Below, piece after piece: positions 42,826 to 51,321 of a stretch of DNA of 64,000 nucleotides. Both the position numbers and the translations under genes were made by a program. The stretch is from the NCBI GenBank assembly GCA_027451525.1, contig DAIDJF010000005.1, positions 1 through 64,000 on the forward strand. Direction: 5' to 3'. Source of the DNA: Ktedonobacterales bacterium (GTDB lineage: Bacteria > Chloroflexota > Ktedonobacteria > Ktedonobacterales > Ktedonobacteraceae). A model generated the notes under the pieces. The model searched no databases. It had not been told where the DNA came from and saw nothing but the letters and a program-made list of their open reading frames with translations. The number at the start of each line of letters is the position of its first letter. Position 1 is the stretch's first letter.

Positions 42826-43560
42826 ATGAACGGCTTAAAGTTCTTTGAAGTGTCACAAACTGCTGTTGGTGAGCTGGTAGCATTGGGAAAGTATGCTATG
42901 CCCGATACGGCTATTTACCATGCTTATGATCTCCCTTTAGTGGCCCACGAGCATTCCTGGCGGTATCGAGCCGCGAAGCGGGCTATTGATATTTGTGGTG
43001 CTATGGTTGGTTTGGCTGTTCTGGGCTTGTTACTCCCTGTGATCGCATTCCTGGTTTTGCGAGAAGACCGTGGGCCGCTTTTCTATAAACAGGTGCGCGT
43101 TGGAAAAGATTGTAAACCTTTTACGCTCTATAAAATTCGTACTATGGTTGCTGATGCCGATGCCTACTTTGCCCGCCATCCTGAGTTGCATGCATCCTGG
43201 CAGCAAACTGGCAAACTCGTCCATGATCCGCGTATCACACGCATTGGAGCTTTTCTGCGTCGTACCAGCCTGGATGAACTGCCCCAGATGTTCAATGTGT
43301 TACGCGGCGATATCAGTCTGGTGGGGCCACGCCCAATCCAATATTCTGAAATACCTATTTTCGGTGAACTGATAGATTTTCGCCAAAAGGTGAAGCCGGG
43401 CCTGACTGGCCTCTGGCAGATTAGCGGACGCTCAACTACGGATTATGAACAGCGCGTTATTCTTGATTGTACATATGTAGTGGAATGCACCTTTTGGATG
43501 GATATGATGATTTTATTAAAAACTCCCGCTGCCGTGTTACATGGTTATGGCGCGTATTAA
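42826..43560 (+). CDS. Polyprenyl-phosphate sugar-1-phosphate transferase
   Basis: The product has 244 residues. Bacterial sugar transferase domain: one membrane/re-entrant helix (about 55-78), GPLFYKQVRVGKDCKPFTLYKIRTM, RRTSLDELPQMFNVLRGDISLVGPRP, KPGLTGLWQISGRS. These are the signature blocks of WbaP/ExoY/WcaJ-type enzymes, which start each repeat unit by moving a hexose-1-phosphate to undecaprenyl phosphate. The multi-span N-terminal domain of WbaP is missing, so it is an ExoY-like short form. It is placed between two GT4 genes. Confidence 0.93.
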   Translation: MNGLKFFEVSQTAVGELVALGKYAMPDTAIYHAYDLPLVAHEHSWRYRAAKRAIDICGAMVGLAVLGLLLPVIAFLVLREDRGPLFYKQVRVGKDCKPFTLYKIRTMVADADAYFARHPELHASWQQTGKLVHDPRITRIGAFLRRTSLDELPQMFNVLRGDISLVGPRPIQYSEIPIFGELIDFRQKVKPGLTGLWQISGRSTTDYEQRVILDCTYVVECTFWMDMMILLKTPAAVLHGYGAY

Positions 43561-43692
43561 GGGTGGGAAACGTATGCAATTGCGACATTATTTCTGGCTG
43601 ATCTGGTCGTGCCTCTAGCTTATCCCCTGCTATGTAGTGGTGTATGCTGGGTCTTCCTAGTTATGAAGGTGCCAATCAGGAAATCGCTGGTG

Positions 43693-44919
43693 ATGCCGTA
43701 TGTTGCTGAAAAATGGCAGGATATGCGAATACTGGTTTTGACGCAAGTCGTGATCTATCCAGCAGACGCGGGACCGAAAATAAAAACATTACAAGTGGTG
43801 CGCCATCTGGCAAAACAGCACGAGATCATCTATTGCACATTTGTGCGTAGTGAGCAAGAGGCGCGTGAGGCAGGGCAATTGCGCGATCTCTGCCAGCGGA
43901 TGGTCACTGTGCCCATTCAGCGGTCACGTCTGAGCGATGCGAAATTTCTGCTGGAAAGTCTGCTGACTGGTGACTCCTTCCTTTTGCGGCGTGATGAGCG
44001 TGCTGCCATGCGGAGTGCGGTGCGTCAACTGATACAGGAAGAGCGGATTGAGCTTATTCACGTTGATCAATTAAATATGATGCGTTTTGTGCCGCCCGAT
44101 TGGTCAGGGCGCGTTGTGCTTGATGAACATAATGCCGTCTGGCAAGTCGTCGAACGTCTACGTGAGGGCAGCAAAAATCCATTGGCACGCCTGCTGCTTG
44201 GGCGCGAGGTAGCGTTGATGCGCCGTTTTGAGGGTGACGCCTGCCGGCGCGCGCAGGTCGTATTGGCTGTGAGTGAGCAGGATAAGCGTGCGTTGCGTGA
44301 GGTTGCAGGAGAGCAGGCCATGATTGAGGTTGTGCCGATTACCGTAGATGTGGCGCATTTTGCGTCTATTCGTGCCGCACGCGCCCCACAACCCGCGCGT
44401 CTGTTCACGATAGGCACAATGTTCTGGCCGCCTAATAGCGAGGGCGTTGTGTGGTGGCTACAATCAGGCTATCATCTTTTGCGCAACACACGGCCCGATG
44501 TGACCTATGATATCGTTGGAGCACGCCCTCCACGCTTGCTGCAACAACTTGCGGATGGTATGCCAGGAGTACACGTTCACGGGTATGTCGCTGATGCCAA
44601 CCCGTTCTGGACGAGTGCGACGGCCCTTGTTGTACCACTGTTGTCAGGCGGTGGTGTGCGTGTGAAAATTTTAGAAGCTATGGCTATGGGGGTGCCTGTT
44701 ATCTCAACCAGTATTGGGTGCGAGGGACTGGCTGTACGCCATGAGGAGCATCTGCTCATCGCGGATACACCTGAAGCGTTGGTAACAGCCTGCGAGCGGC
44801 TATTACTTGCACCAGAGCTTGCGGCGTTGCTCGCCCGTAACGCACTGCGCTGTGTGCAGGAACGCTATGACGCACCTGTTGCGTTACAATCACTTGAACA
44901 TATTTACGACCGTTGGTAA
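43693..44919 (+). CDS. GT4 glycosyltransferase
   Basis: GT-B fold enzyme of 408 residues: ILVLTQVVIYPADAGPKIK, DEHNAVWQVVERL, FTIGTMFWPPNSEGVVWW, ATALVVPLLSGGGVRVKILEAMAMG with the EAMAMG donor loop. Start 43693 (MPYVAEKW) has AGGAAA nine bases upstream. A longer frame from GTG 43609 would add a hydrophobic segment (PLAYPLLCSGVCWVFLVM) but lacks a binding site; ATG 43723 would begin at the Rossmann strand. It completes the three-gene second polysaccharide locus; no flippase or polymerase lies here, so these enzymes may work with the locus at 22293-33035. Confidence 0.88.
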   Translation: MPYVAEKWQDMRILVLTQVVIYPADAGPKIKTLQVVRHLAKQHEIIYCTFVRSEQEAREAGQLRDLCQRMVTVPIQRSRLSDAKFLLESLLTGDSFLLRRDERAAMRSAVRQLIQEERIELIHVDQLNMMRFVPPDWSGRVVLDEHNAVWQVVERLREGSKNPLARLLLGREVALMRRFEGDACRRAQVVLAVSEQDKRALREVAGEQAMIEVVPITVDVAHFASIRAARAPQPARLFTIGTMFWPPNSEGVVWWLQSGYHLLRNTRPDVTYDIVGARPPRLLQQLADGMPGVHVHGYVADANPFWTSATALVVPLLSGGGVRVKILEAMAMGVPVISTSIGCEGLAVRHEEHLLIADTPEALVTACERLLLAPELAALLARNALRCVQERYDAPVALQSLEHIYDRW

Positions 44920-44929
44920 CAAGCAACTA

Positions 44930-44985
44930 GCACAGAGAGATAAAACGTCATGACTACAGATGCATGACGTTTTATCTCTCTGTGC
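44930..44985. terminator. Very long perfect bidirectional terminator
   Basis: Perfect 23-base stem: 44930-44952 pairs with 44963-44985 (ends GCACAGAGAG and CTCTCTGTGC) around a 10-base loop. It fills the 79-base gap between convergent genes. Unusually long and fully paired. Confidence 0.75.
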
Positions 44986-44998
44986 CTGTCTCTGTCAG

Positions 44999-46672
44999 TT
45001 ATTTTCCGAGTTTCTTTTTGCGCTCCATCTCGCGCAGTTCGACACGGCGGATTTTGCCGGAGATGGTCTTGGGCAGGCTTTCCACGAACTCTATCTCGCG
45101 CGGATACTTGTAAGGGGCGGTCACGCGCTTGACATGTTCTTGAAGCTCGCTTACCAGTGCTGGTGATGCTGTGTAGCCTGGGGCGAGAATGATGTAGGCT
45201 TTGACGATCTCGCTGCGCATCTCGTCGGGGCTGGCAACCACAGCGGACTCGGCAACGGCGGGATGCTCTTTCAGCGCACTCTCCACCTCGAATGGTCCGA
45301 TGCGATAGCTCGCGCTGATAATTACATCATCGGCGCGTCCGACAAACCAGAAGTAGCCATCCTCGTCCTTATAGGCGCGGTCACCTGTGATATACCAATC
45401 ACCGCGAATGCAGGCCTGACTGGCCTCTGGGTTGCGCCAGTACTCCTTAAACATCCATGTTGGACGTTCGGGCTTAATGCGAATGGCGATATCGCCTTCC
45501 TTATTAGGTGGTAGTTCTGAGCCATCGTGGTCGATAACGCTCAGGTGGAAGCCTGGTGAAGGTTTGCCCATTGAGCCGGGTTTAACTGGCAGTGGCGGGA
45601 AGTTGGCGCAGATCAGCACTGTTTCGGTCTGACCATAGCCATCGCGAATCGTCATTCCCGTAACATCTTGCCAGATTTTAATCACTTCAGGGTTGAGCGG
45701 TTCACCCGCTCCTACACAGTGCCGCAGTGCCTTTGGCGGGTGTGCTTTTAGATAGGCAATTGGCTCGTCCAGTACCAGCATACGATAGACCGTTGGAGGG
45801 GCACATAATGTCGAAATAGGATACTTGTTGAGCAGTTCCAGCGTCTCGAAGGCATTAAATTTGCCGCGTGCATCCTGAATGAACATCGCGGCTCCCATAA
45901 TCCAGGGTCCAAAGAGATTAGACCATGCCGCTTTGGCCCAGCCCATTTCGCTCAGGTTCCAGTGCAGATCATCTTCGTGCAGATCAAGCCAGTATTTGCC
46001 CGTGATGGTGTGTCCTATCGGATAGCTGGCGTGAGTGTGTAGCACCATCTTGGGATAGCCGACCGTGCCAGAGGTGAAATAGACCAAGCAAGGGTCATCG
46101 CTTTTGGTTTTGGGGCCTGTATAGATCGGTGAGGCCTGCTCAGCGATCTGATGATAGTCGGTCCAGCCCGCTTTTTTGTCAGTGGCATGTGTCTCGACGA
46201 GGATGGCATATTTGATGCTGGGACAATCTTTTCGCACCTGATCAAATTTTTTGGCCCCTTCATCGTCAGTGATAAAGCCCAAGACCTCTGCGACTTCAGC
46301 GCGTAACTGAATATCTTTGGCAGTGAGTAGCGTTGTGCAAGGGATAGGCACGGCTCCCAATTTCACCAGTCCCAGCACGGTTTCCCACCATTCTGGGATG
46401 CGTGGCAGCATGACCATGACGCGATCACCTTTTTGAATCCCTAATTGGGCAAAGGCGTTGGCGGCGCGACTGGATTGCTCTGCAAAGTGAGCATAGGTGA
46501 GGCTGCGCTCCTCGCCATGTTGACCGAGCCAAAACATGGCAACCTTATTGGGATCATTGGCCCATTTGCCAATCACGTCAATAGCGAAGTTGAATTCCGT
46601 GGGAACCTCCAGATGGAAATTGCGGTATTCTGCCTCGTAGTCGGTCATGTGTGGACTTTTGGATGTGGTCAT
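44999..46672 (-). CDS. Medium-chain acyl-CoA synthetase-like AMP-forming ligase
   Basis: ANL-superfamily enzyme of 557 residues: VYFTSGTVGYPKMVLHTH (AMP-binding), DGYGQTETVLICANF, ITGDRAYKDEDGYFWFVGR, DDVIISASYRIGPFEVE, and C-terminal catalytic Lys in PKTISGKIRR. The overall pattern fits the acyl-CoA synthetase medium-chain family, which activates carboxylic acids (fatty or aromatic) to CoA thioesters. It is not an NRPS domain: no carrier follows. Start 46672 is chosen because AAGGAG lies five bases upstream. The neighbouring MerR-like gene is on the same strand 95 bases upstream and may control it. Confidence 0.9.
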   Translation of the reverse strand: MTTSKSPHMTDYEAEYRNFHLEVPTEFNFAIDVIGKWANDPNKVAMFWLGQHGEERSLTYAHFAEQSSRAANAFAQLGIQKGDRVMVMLPRIPEWWETVLGLVKLGAVPIPCTTLLTAKDIQLRAEVAEVLGFITDDEGAKKFDQVRKDCPSIKYAILVETHATDKKAGWTDYHQIAEQASPIYTGPKTKSDDPCLVYFTSGTVGYPKMVLHTHASYPIGHTITGKYWLDLHEDDLHWNLSEMGWAKAAWSNLFGPWIMGAAMFIQDARGKFNAFETLELLNKYPISTLCAPPTVYRMLVLDEPIAYLKAHPPKALRHCVGAGEPLNPEVIKIWQDVTGMTIRDGYGQTETVLICANFPPLPVKPGSMGKPSPGFHLSVIDHDGSELPPNKEGDIAIRIKPERPTWMFKEYWRNPEASQACIRGDWYITGDRAYKDEDGYFWFVGRADDVIISASYRIGPFEVESALKEHPAVAESAVVASPDEMRSEIVKAYIILAPGYTASPALVSELQEHVKRVTAPYKYPREIEFVESLPKTISGKIRRVELREMERKKKLGK

Positions 46673-46767
46673 ACAATCTCCTTCCAAAGTGGGCAAAAGA
46701 TAGCAACTGCAGTGTTGAGCTATCATACGCAGTTATCATACCACGAAAGCTTGACCATTGGAGTCGG

Positions 46768-47424
46768 TCATTTGGCGTCTGATTTTTGGGCTGCTTCAAT
46801 GAGGGCTGGCAGGATCTCGTTCGTAATCGTCTGAATCTGGTAGAGGCTTTCAAGCCAGGGGATATCTTGGTGGTGGTCACGACTGCTACTGCTACGCACC
46901 TCGGCCATTTGCAGCACGCTCTCATCAATTAAGGTGCGGAAATAGAGGAAGGCGCGTACTGCATCGGCAACAGGTACGTGGGCATTAAATGTAATAGAGC
47001 CGTACTCAGTCCCCAAACGCATGGCCTCATGCCGTAATTCTTCTTTATGCGTGCCGTCGGTGATAGCGCGCAGCAAGAGTTCTAACACGCGCCTGCCCAG
47101 GCTACGATAAGCGTCAAGGGCAGTCTCGTTGAAGTGTTGATACCAGGGAAAGGTACTCAGTGTTCCATCTGTAAAGGCAAAGCGAATGCGGCCTAAGATA
47201 TTCTGCACCAGCATCTGGGCAGCCGCATTGGGTTTGGTCTCTTCTTCTTGGCGCAGGCGTGCCTCGACATCAGCGCGTCTGAAGCGGCGGTGACCTCCAC
47301 TCGTGCGGCGTGAAGGAATCTCATTGCGATCTGCCCATAGACGCACGGTCGCTGGATGGATACCCAACATATCGGCAGCCTCGCGCAGGCTAAGCCATTC
47401 GTCCCGAAGTTGTGATGACGCCAT
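46768..47424 (-). CDS. MerR-like DNA-binding regulator with helical C-terminal domain
   Basis: The product has 218 residues. Residues about 8-60 form a MerR/excisionase-type winged helix: LSLREAADMLGIHPATVRLW, SGGHRRFRRADVEARL. The C-terminal part (about 75-215) is all helical with GTEYGSITFNAHVPVADAVRAFLYFR, resembling the RsbR N-terminal or PucR-like sensor helices, so it may sense a small ligand or partner. AGGAGG lies six bases before ATG 47424. A consensus-like promoter lies upstream. It probably controls itself and perhaps the acyl-CoA synthetase downstream. Confidence 0.82.
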   Translation of the reverse strand: MASSQLRDEWLSLREAADMLGIHPATVRLWADRNEIPSRRTSGGHRRFRRADVEARLRQEEETKPNAAAQMLVQNILGRIRFAFTDGTLSTFPWYQHFNETALDAYRSLGRRVLELLLRAITDGTHKEELRHEAMRLGTEYGSITFNAHVPVADAVRAFLYFRTLIDESVLQMAEVRSSSSRDHHQDIPWLESLYQIQTITNEILPALIEAAQKSDAK

Positions 47425-47496
47425 AGTGTACCTCCTGAGCAATAGGCTCCCAACCCCGTATATCACAGAAGCATGTCAACTCTCACTCGTTCTTTG

Positions 47497-47525
47497 ATTT
47501 TAGGGGATTGTGGGTCTAACGTCAA
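47497..47525 (-). promoter_or_regulatory. Sigma70 promoter of the MerR-like gene
   Basis: On the minus strand: TTGACG, 17-base spacer, TAAAAT; 73 bases before the start codon. Close to consensus in both boxes and spacing. Confidence 0.65.
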
Positions 47526-47552
47526 GGGGAGCATTGATTGCTTCTCTTACTG

Positions 47553-47588
47553 GAAAACAGAGAAATGTCTGCACATTTCTCTGTTTTC
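47553..47588 (-). terminator. Terminator after the ABC ATPase gene
   Basis: A perfect 16-base stem (GAAAACAGAGAAATGT with its complement) around a four-base loop, 40 bases beyond the stop of the minus-strand ATPase gene. Confidence 0.65.
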
Positions 47589-47627
47589 TCTTCTTGCTCA
47601 AAATGGTGTGTCAGGAAAACGGATTAT

Positions 47628-48737
47628 CTAGAAGATGGACTCCGTTGTATCTGTGTCAAAGAGATGAATCTGGTTGCTATCGACAAAGAGGCGAACCTTA
47701 TTGCCCGCGCTGATTCGTGAGCGCGGGTCCAACGTTGCGATCACACTCTTGCCACCTGCGGTGAGATAAACCTGTAATTCGTTGCCCAGGTTCTCAACGA
47801 CATCCACTGTCCCTTCGATGGAGGACTGCTCCACGCCATCTGTGCCCACCAGTGCGGCATCTTCTAGATGCGAGGGGCGAATACCGAAGGTCAGGTTGCG
47901 ACCAGCAGCGGCCTGAGCGCGTTCGGCATACAGTGGCGGGACGCTGATCTGTCCAATTCCTTCAAGGACGATCTTGGTAGCGTTATCTGCGTTGGCAACC
48001 TTCGCGCCAGGGAAGAAGTTCATCGAGGGCGAACCAATGAAACCTGCGACAAAAAGGTTGGAGGGATGGTCATATAGTTCTTGTGGTGTGCCGAGTTGCT
48101 GGATGATACCACCGTTGAGAACAGCGATACGATCACCCATGGTCATTGCCTCAACCTGGTCGTGCGTCACGTAGACCACTGTGGTTTTGATGCGCTGATG
48201 CAGACGAATGATATTGGCGCGCGTCTCAACGCGTAGTTTCGCATCCAGGTTTGAGAGTGGTTCGTCCATCAAGAAGACCTGGGCCTCACGCACAATCGCG
48301 CGTCCGAGTGCGACACGTTGACGCTGACCGCCAGAGAGTTCTTTGGGCTTACGTTTGAGGAGTTGCTGCAAACCGAGAATATCGGCTGCCTCTTCGACGC
48401 GCTTCTTGATCTCGGTCTTAGGGAAGTGGCGCAACTTTAGACCAAAAGCCATGTTGTCGAAGACGGTCATGTGGGGATAGAGTGCGTAGTTCTGGAAAAC
48501 CATGGCGATATCGCGGTCTTTGGGGTCGACACCATTTACCAGACGGTCGCCAATGAAAATCTCACCCTCGCTTGGCTCTTCCAGACCTGCCACCATACGC
48601 AGGCAGGTGCTTTTACCGCAGCCCGATGGCCCTACGAGCACCAGGAACTCCTGGTCTTTGATGTCGATGCTGACATCATGAACGACTTCTACTTTGCCGA
48701 AACGCTTGTAGATGTGCTCAAATTGGACACGTGCCAT
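47628..48737 (-). CDS. ugpC: Sugar ABC transporter ATP-binding protein (UgpC/MsmK type)
   Basis: The product has 369 residues. Walker A GPSGCGKST, Q-loop MVFQNYALYPHMTV, signature LSGGQRQRVALGRA, Walker B VFLMDEPLSNLDAKLR, switch His in VTHDQVEAM, then the C-terminal TOBE/MalK regulatory domain (FGIRPSHLED onward). This CUT1-type ATPase serves carbohydrate importers and is often shared by several of them. No permease or binding-protein genes adjoin it, which fits a multi-use ATPase like MsmX. AGGAG lies nine bases before the ATG. Confidence 0.93.
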   Translation of the reverse strand: MARVQFEHIYKRFGKVEVVHDVSIDIKDQEFLVLVGPSGCGKSTCLRMVAGLEEPSEGEIFIGDRLVNGVDPKDRDIAMVFQNYALYPHMTVFDNMAFGLKLRHFPKTEIKKRVEEAADILGLQQLLKRKPKELSGGQRQRVALGRAIVREAQVFLMDEPLSNLDAKLRVETRANIIRLHQRIKTTVVYVTHDQVEAMTMGDRIAVLNGGIIQQLGTPQELYDHPSNLFVAGFIGSPSMNFFPGAKVANADNATKIVLEGIGQISVPPLYAERAQAAAGRNLTFGIRPSHLEDAALVGTDGVEQSSIEGTVDVVENLGNELQVYLTAGGKSVIATLDPRSRISAGNKVRLFVDSNQIHLFDTDTTESIF

Positions 48738-49076
48738 TTTAATCTACTCCTTTTCGCTTTTATGACAGCATGAGACAAAGGTGCAAGCCATACTGGCGCA
48801 CACTGTATCTCTCCCATCATCTCTTCCTCATCTAGAGAGAAGAACGCTATCGCTTGGTGTCTACGTTGCGCCTGCATCAACAGGTGGGAGACAACGAGAC
48901 CTCTTAACGTCTCAAGATCGTTGAATAACCAACAACCTAACGTTGGAAGCAAGTATACCATAAAAAAAGCCAAAAAGGTAGGTTTTCAGCCCAGGTTTTT
49001 GCACTACTCAGTACAATATTTGATAGAGCGAGTGTAAATGAGTCTTTCTTCTTATAGGAAAAGTGGTTTGCTTCCT

Positions 49077-49314
49077 GGCTTATTTGTAACGGATGTGTGT
49101 GATGGTCCGTGTCACATCTAGCAAGGATAGATGCTCTCTATGTAATCTTGAGAAGATATGCTTTCATCTTCTTATCTATGGCAGTGCTAGATCTTATGCA
49201 AGCGATAGCTGCTAAAAGTACTGTGAATAGTAAGAAAGTTGCAGCTCAACAAATATGTTTTTTAATACGGGCCTTGAAATCTTTATGTGCCCAGTCGCTT
49301 GTTACAAATAAGCC
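49077..49314. mobile_element. Possible small inverted-repeat (MITE-like) element
   Basis: GGCTTATTTGTAAC (49077-49090) recurs as its exact complement (49301-49314), so 238 bases are bounded by perfect 14-base terminal inverted repeats. The interior has no convincing gene. I cannot identify a clear target-site duplication. It lies in the otherwise empty 834-base stretch 48738-49571. It could equally be a chance repeat or a regulatory structure. Confidence 0.3.
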
Positions 49315-49453
49315 TGTGGTGCAGTGCTATAAGGGATGGCAAAATGTTTTATAGCGTGAACATGTTGTAAAAATGTTATGAAAAGTAGCGATACATGTTA
49401 AAAAAATGTTTTGCCACTAGACAAATCACTATGTTTTCGTGCATACTAGGATT

Positions 49454-49505
49454 GAACAAGATAACGTTTGTATAAACAAACGCTAAACATTGTTCTTACA
49501 AAAAT
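49454..49505. promoter_or_regulatory. Nested inverted repeat upstream of the small 49572 gene
   Basis: CGTTTGT (49465-49471) pairs with ACAAACG (49476-49482), and the flanking GAACAA (49454-49459) pairs with TTGTTC (49500-49505). It is about 65-120 bases upstream of the gene. Operator or leader structure; no regulator can be named. Confidence 0.35.
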
Positions 49506-49571
49506 AACAGCTTATGGTATGATTATATCGCCCTCATCATACATATATCCTGAATAGAAAGGAATACAACA

Positions 49572-49799
49572 ATGTTAGGTGCGCAAGAGCAACGTAGTGA
49601 AGTTGCACGTTTGTTAGCTCAGATTAGTGCGGAATACGAAGCTGCACAGCGGGGGTTATCAGGCCTCTCCTGCGGTAGCTCACAACATGCTTTTATCACG
49701 GCGCGTATGGAGAATATGGGACAGTTACATACGCAGTTGCAATCACTCGTGGGTGATGTTGCTATCGCGATGATTGCTGAGCAACTCAATAATTGTTAA
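49572..49799 (+). CDS. Small helical protein of unknown function
   Basis: The product has 75 residues, probably two long helices (QRSEVARLLAQISAEYEAAQRG and ITARMENMGQLHTQLQSLVG) joined by a Gly/Ser/Cys turn. AAGGAA lies eight bases before the ATG, and a very strong hairpin follows the stop. It has the look of a small helical-hairpin protein that pairs or binds a partner. No family is recognised. Confidence 0.6.
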   Translation: MLGAQEQRSEVARLLAQISAEYEAAQRGLSGLSCGSSQHAFITARMENMGQLHTQLQSLVGDVAIAMIAEQLNNC

Positions 49800-49849
49800 T
49801 ATTTTTATCCAACAGGTATTAAAAGCTCTTAATGAGTGCTGATAATTAT

Positions 49850-49898
49850 TTAAAAGAGGCAGTGGCAACCAGTTATTGGTTGCCACTGCCTCTTTTAA
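49850..49898. terminator. Long perfect bidirectional terminator
   Basis: A 22-base perfect stem (TTAAAAGAGGCAGTGGCAAC and on) with loop GTTAT; the A-rich and T-rich ends give T-runs on both strands. It lies between the small + gene and the convergent methyltransferase gene. Its core AGAGGCAGTG recurs in another hairpin on the far side of the methyltransferase gene. Confidence 0.8.
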
Positions 49899-49931
49899 AA
49901 GGAGAACATTACATAGGGATATGTATGATAT

Positions 49932-50873
49932 CTAATGGCAAGATGTCAGACTTAGCGGTTCTGTATATTTTGGCAGTTGCTCATATGCCGTAAACCAATA
50001 GTTGTTTGATGTCGGGGGCGCACTCCAGACACCTGTCACGACAAATTCAGTCTCCTCACTGATAAATGTTTCCTGGTCGAGCACCATATGTGTTTCATCA
50101 AGGAAGCAGCTCAACCATTGGCGCACATCCTCTCCGCTTAAATATGGTGCGCCCTCGCAGACAAACCATTCGGCAATGCCCTGTAAATATTGTCGAAAAT
50201 CATAGGGGAGTGGATGGCGGCGTATAATCTTGTAGGTTGTTTCTTGTACCTGTTCGTAGCCTGCCTGCCGGAGATAAGTGGCGAGTTTGGAACCAATCCA
50301 ACTATCCTCAAAGCTATATCCCCGCTCTACGCGCTCGCGCTCCCACCGCTCGCGGGCCTGAAATACACGCGCTTGAAGTGCCGGGTCGATGTTAGAAAAG
50401 CGCATTGTGCCGAAATCTATATCCTTAATGATAATGCGTCCCCCTTGCATAAGGTAGGGACCCATTGCTGCAAAGGTGCCGACTGGATCAGTGAGATATT
50501 GGCTTACATTTGCACTAAAAATAATATCTGCTTTCCCTCGTCCTAACGGAAGTTGTTCTAAAATACCTTGCTTATATTGCACCTGATGATGATACCATTT
50601 ATTTTTACTTCTCTGTTGCGCGGTTACCAGTGCTTCGGGAGAGACATCTACACCGAGAATGCGTCCATAGGGACCAATTGCGCGTGCCAGAAGCGGCGTC
50701 CAGAGGCCAGGGCCACAGCCTGCATCGACGACCATACACCCTTTTGGTAAGTCAAGATCGCGAATCATCTGTTCGCGTTCCACCGCTTTACTGTTATGAT
50801 GGGTCTCTAACCACTCAATTGCGTTAAGTGGTAGACCACACTCATTACTATGTACTGCACTATTCACTGCCAT
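49932..50873 (-). CDS. Class I SAM-dependent methyltransferase
   Basis: The product has 313 residues. Motif I VVDAGCGPGLWTPLLA (near 48-63), acidic end of strand 2 ILGVDVSPEAL, motif IV region ADIIFSANVSQYL, post-motif GGRIIIKDIDFG. This is a typical Rossmann methyltransferase of the UbiE/arsenic/small-molecule group. C-terminal residues 190-313 are a helical, aromatic-rich cap (LPYDFRQYLQGIAEWFV) that should form the substrate pocket. No biosynthetic partner is adjacent, so the substrate is unknown. The gene is bracketed by two related hairpins. Confidence 0.85.
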   Translation of the reverse strand: MAVNSAVHSNECGLPLNAIEWLETHHNSKAVEREQMIRDLDLPKGCMVVDAGCGPGLWTPLLARAIGPYGRILGVDVSPEALVTAQQRSKNKWYHHQVQYKQGILEQLPLGRGKADIIFSANVSQYLTDPVGTFAAMGPYLMQGGRIIIKDIDFGTMRFSNIDPALQARVFQARERWERERVERGYSFEDSWIGSKLATYLRQAGYEQVQETTYKIIRRHPLPYDFRQYLQGIAEWFVCEGAPYLSGEDVRQWLSCFLDETHMVLDQETFISEETEFVVTGVWSAPPTSNNYWFTAYEQLPKYTEPLSLTSCH

Positions 50874-50903
50874 ATGTATGCCCTTATCCTTCTAAAAAAT
50901 TAC

Positions 50904-50933
50904 CAGAGGCAGTGCTATATTTTACTGCCTCTG
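50904..50933. repeat. Hairpin upstream of the methyltransferase gene, related to its terminator
   Basis: CAGAGGCAGT (50904-50913) pairs with ACTGCCTCTG (50924-50933) around a 10-base AT-rich loop. It shares AGAGGCAGTG and its complement with the terminator at 49850-49898. It lies 31 bases upstream of the methyltransferase start codon. The rest of 50934-51244 shows no gene. Confidence 0.45.
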
Positions 50934-51244
50934 TTTAATAATTCGTGACAAATGAATATTACATGTGTATGCTCATAAAATCAATATGTGTGTACATTGT
51001 TGGTACTTTTTGATAGAAATATGTTGTGTTTGTAGTGATGAAAAACAAAGTTCTTTACTTTTCATATTTTTGTCTCTCTCCGCGATGCACCGTTGCGCTT
51101 GATAGGCTGTTTCTTGCCTTTGGCTCCATTATGTCAATGGGCCTCTACAGTAATTGCTTACCTTTTTATAACATATAAAATTTTTATAAAGAATCAAAAA
51201 ACTTGTCTGCGCGCCCTTTCAAAAGCCCGACGTTTGTGATACAC

Positions 51245-51273
51245 TTGACACTGAGATGGTATATCAATATATT
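51245..51273 (+). promoter_or_regulatory. Near-consensus sigma70 promoter for the HTH regulator
   Basis: TTGACA, 17-base spacer, TATATT; 49 bases before the chosen ATG at 51322. It covers the more upstream ATG at 51256, supporting the shorter coding region. Confidence 0.65.
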
Positions 51274-51321
51274 ATTGTTCTTATTTGTTTGGTGAACGCG
51301 AAGAAAGGAACACGTTGTGGT

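Noticed and set aside
43574..43618. 14-residue frame with a G-rich site upstream of a GT4 gene, a possible leader peptide
   Set aside because: It is too short, with no terminator or attenuator structure nearby, and may be chance.
44999..46672. AMP-forming ligase considered as a second NRPS adenylation domain
   Set aside because: Its motifs fit medium-chain acyl-CoA synthetases, and no carrier or condensation domain is attached.
49109..49354. 81-codon plus-strand frame inside the inverted-repeat element
   Set aside because: It has no ribosome-binding site and crosses the right-hand repeat; I prefer a non-coding element.
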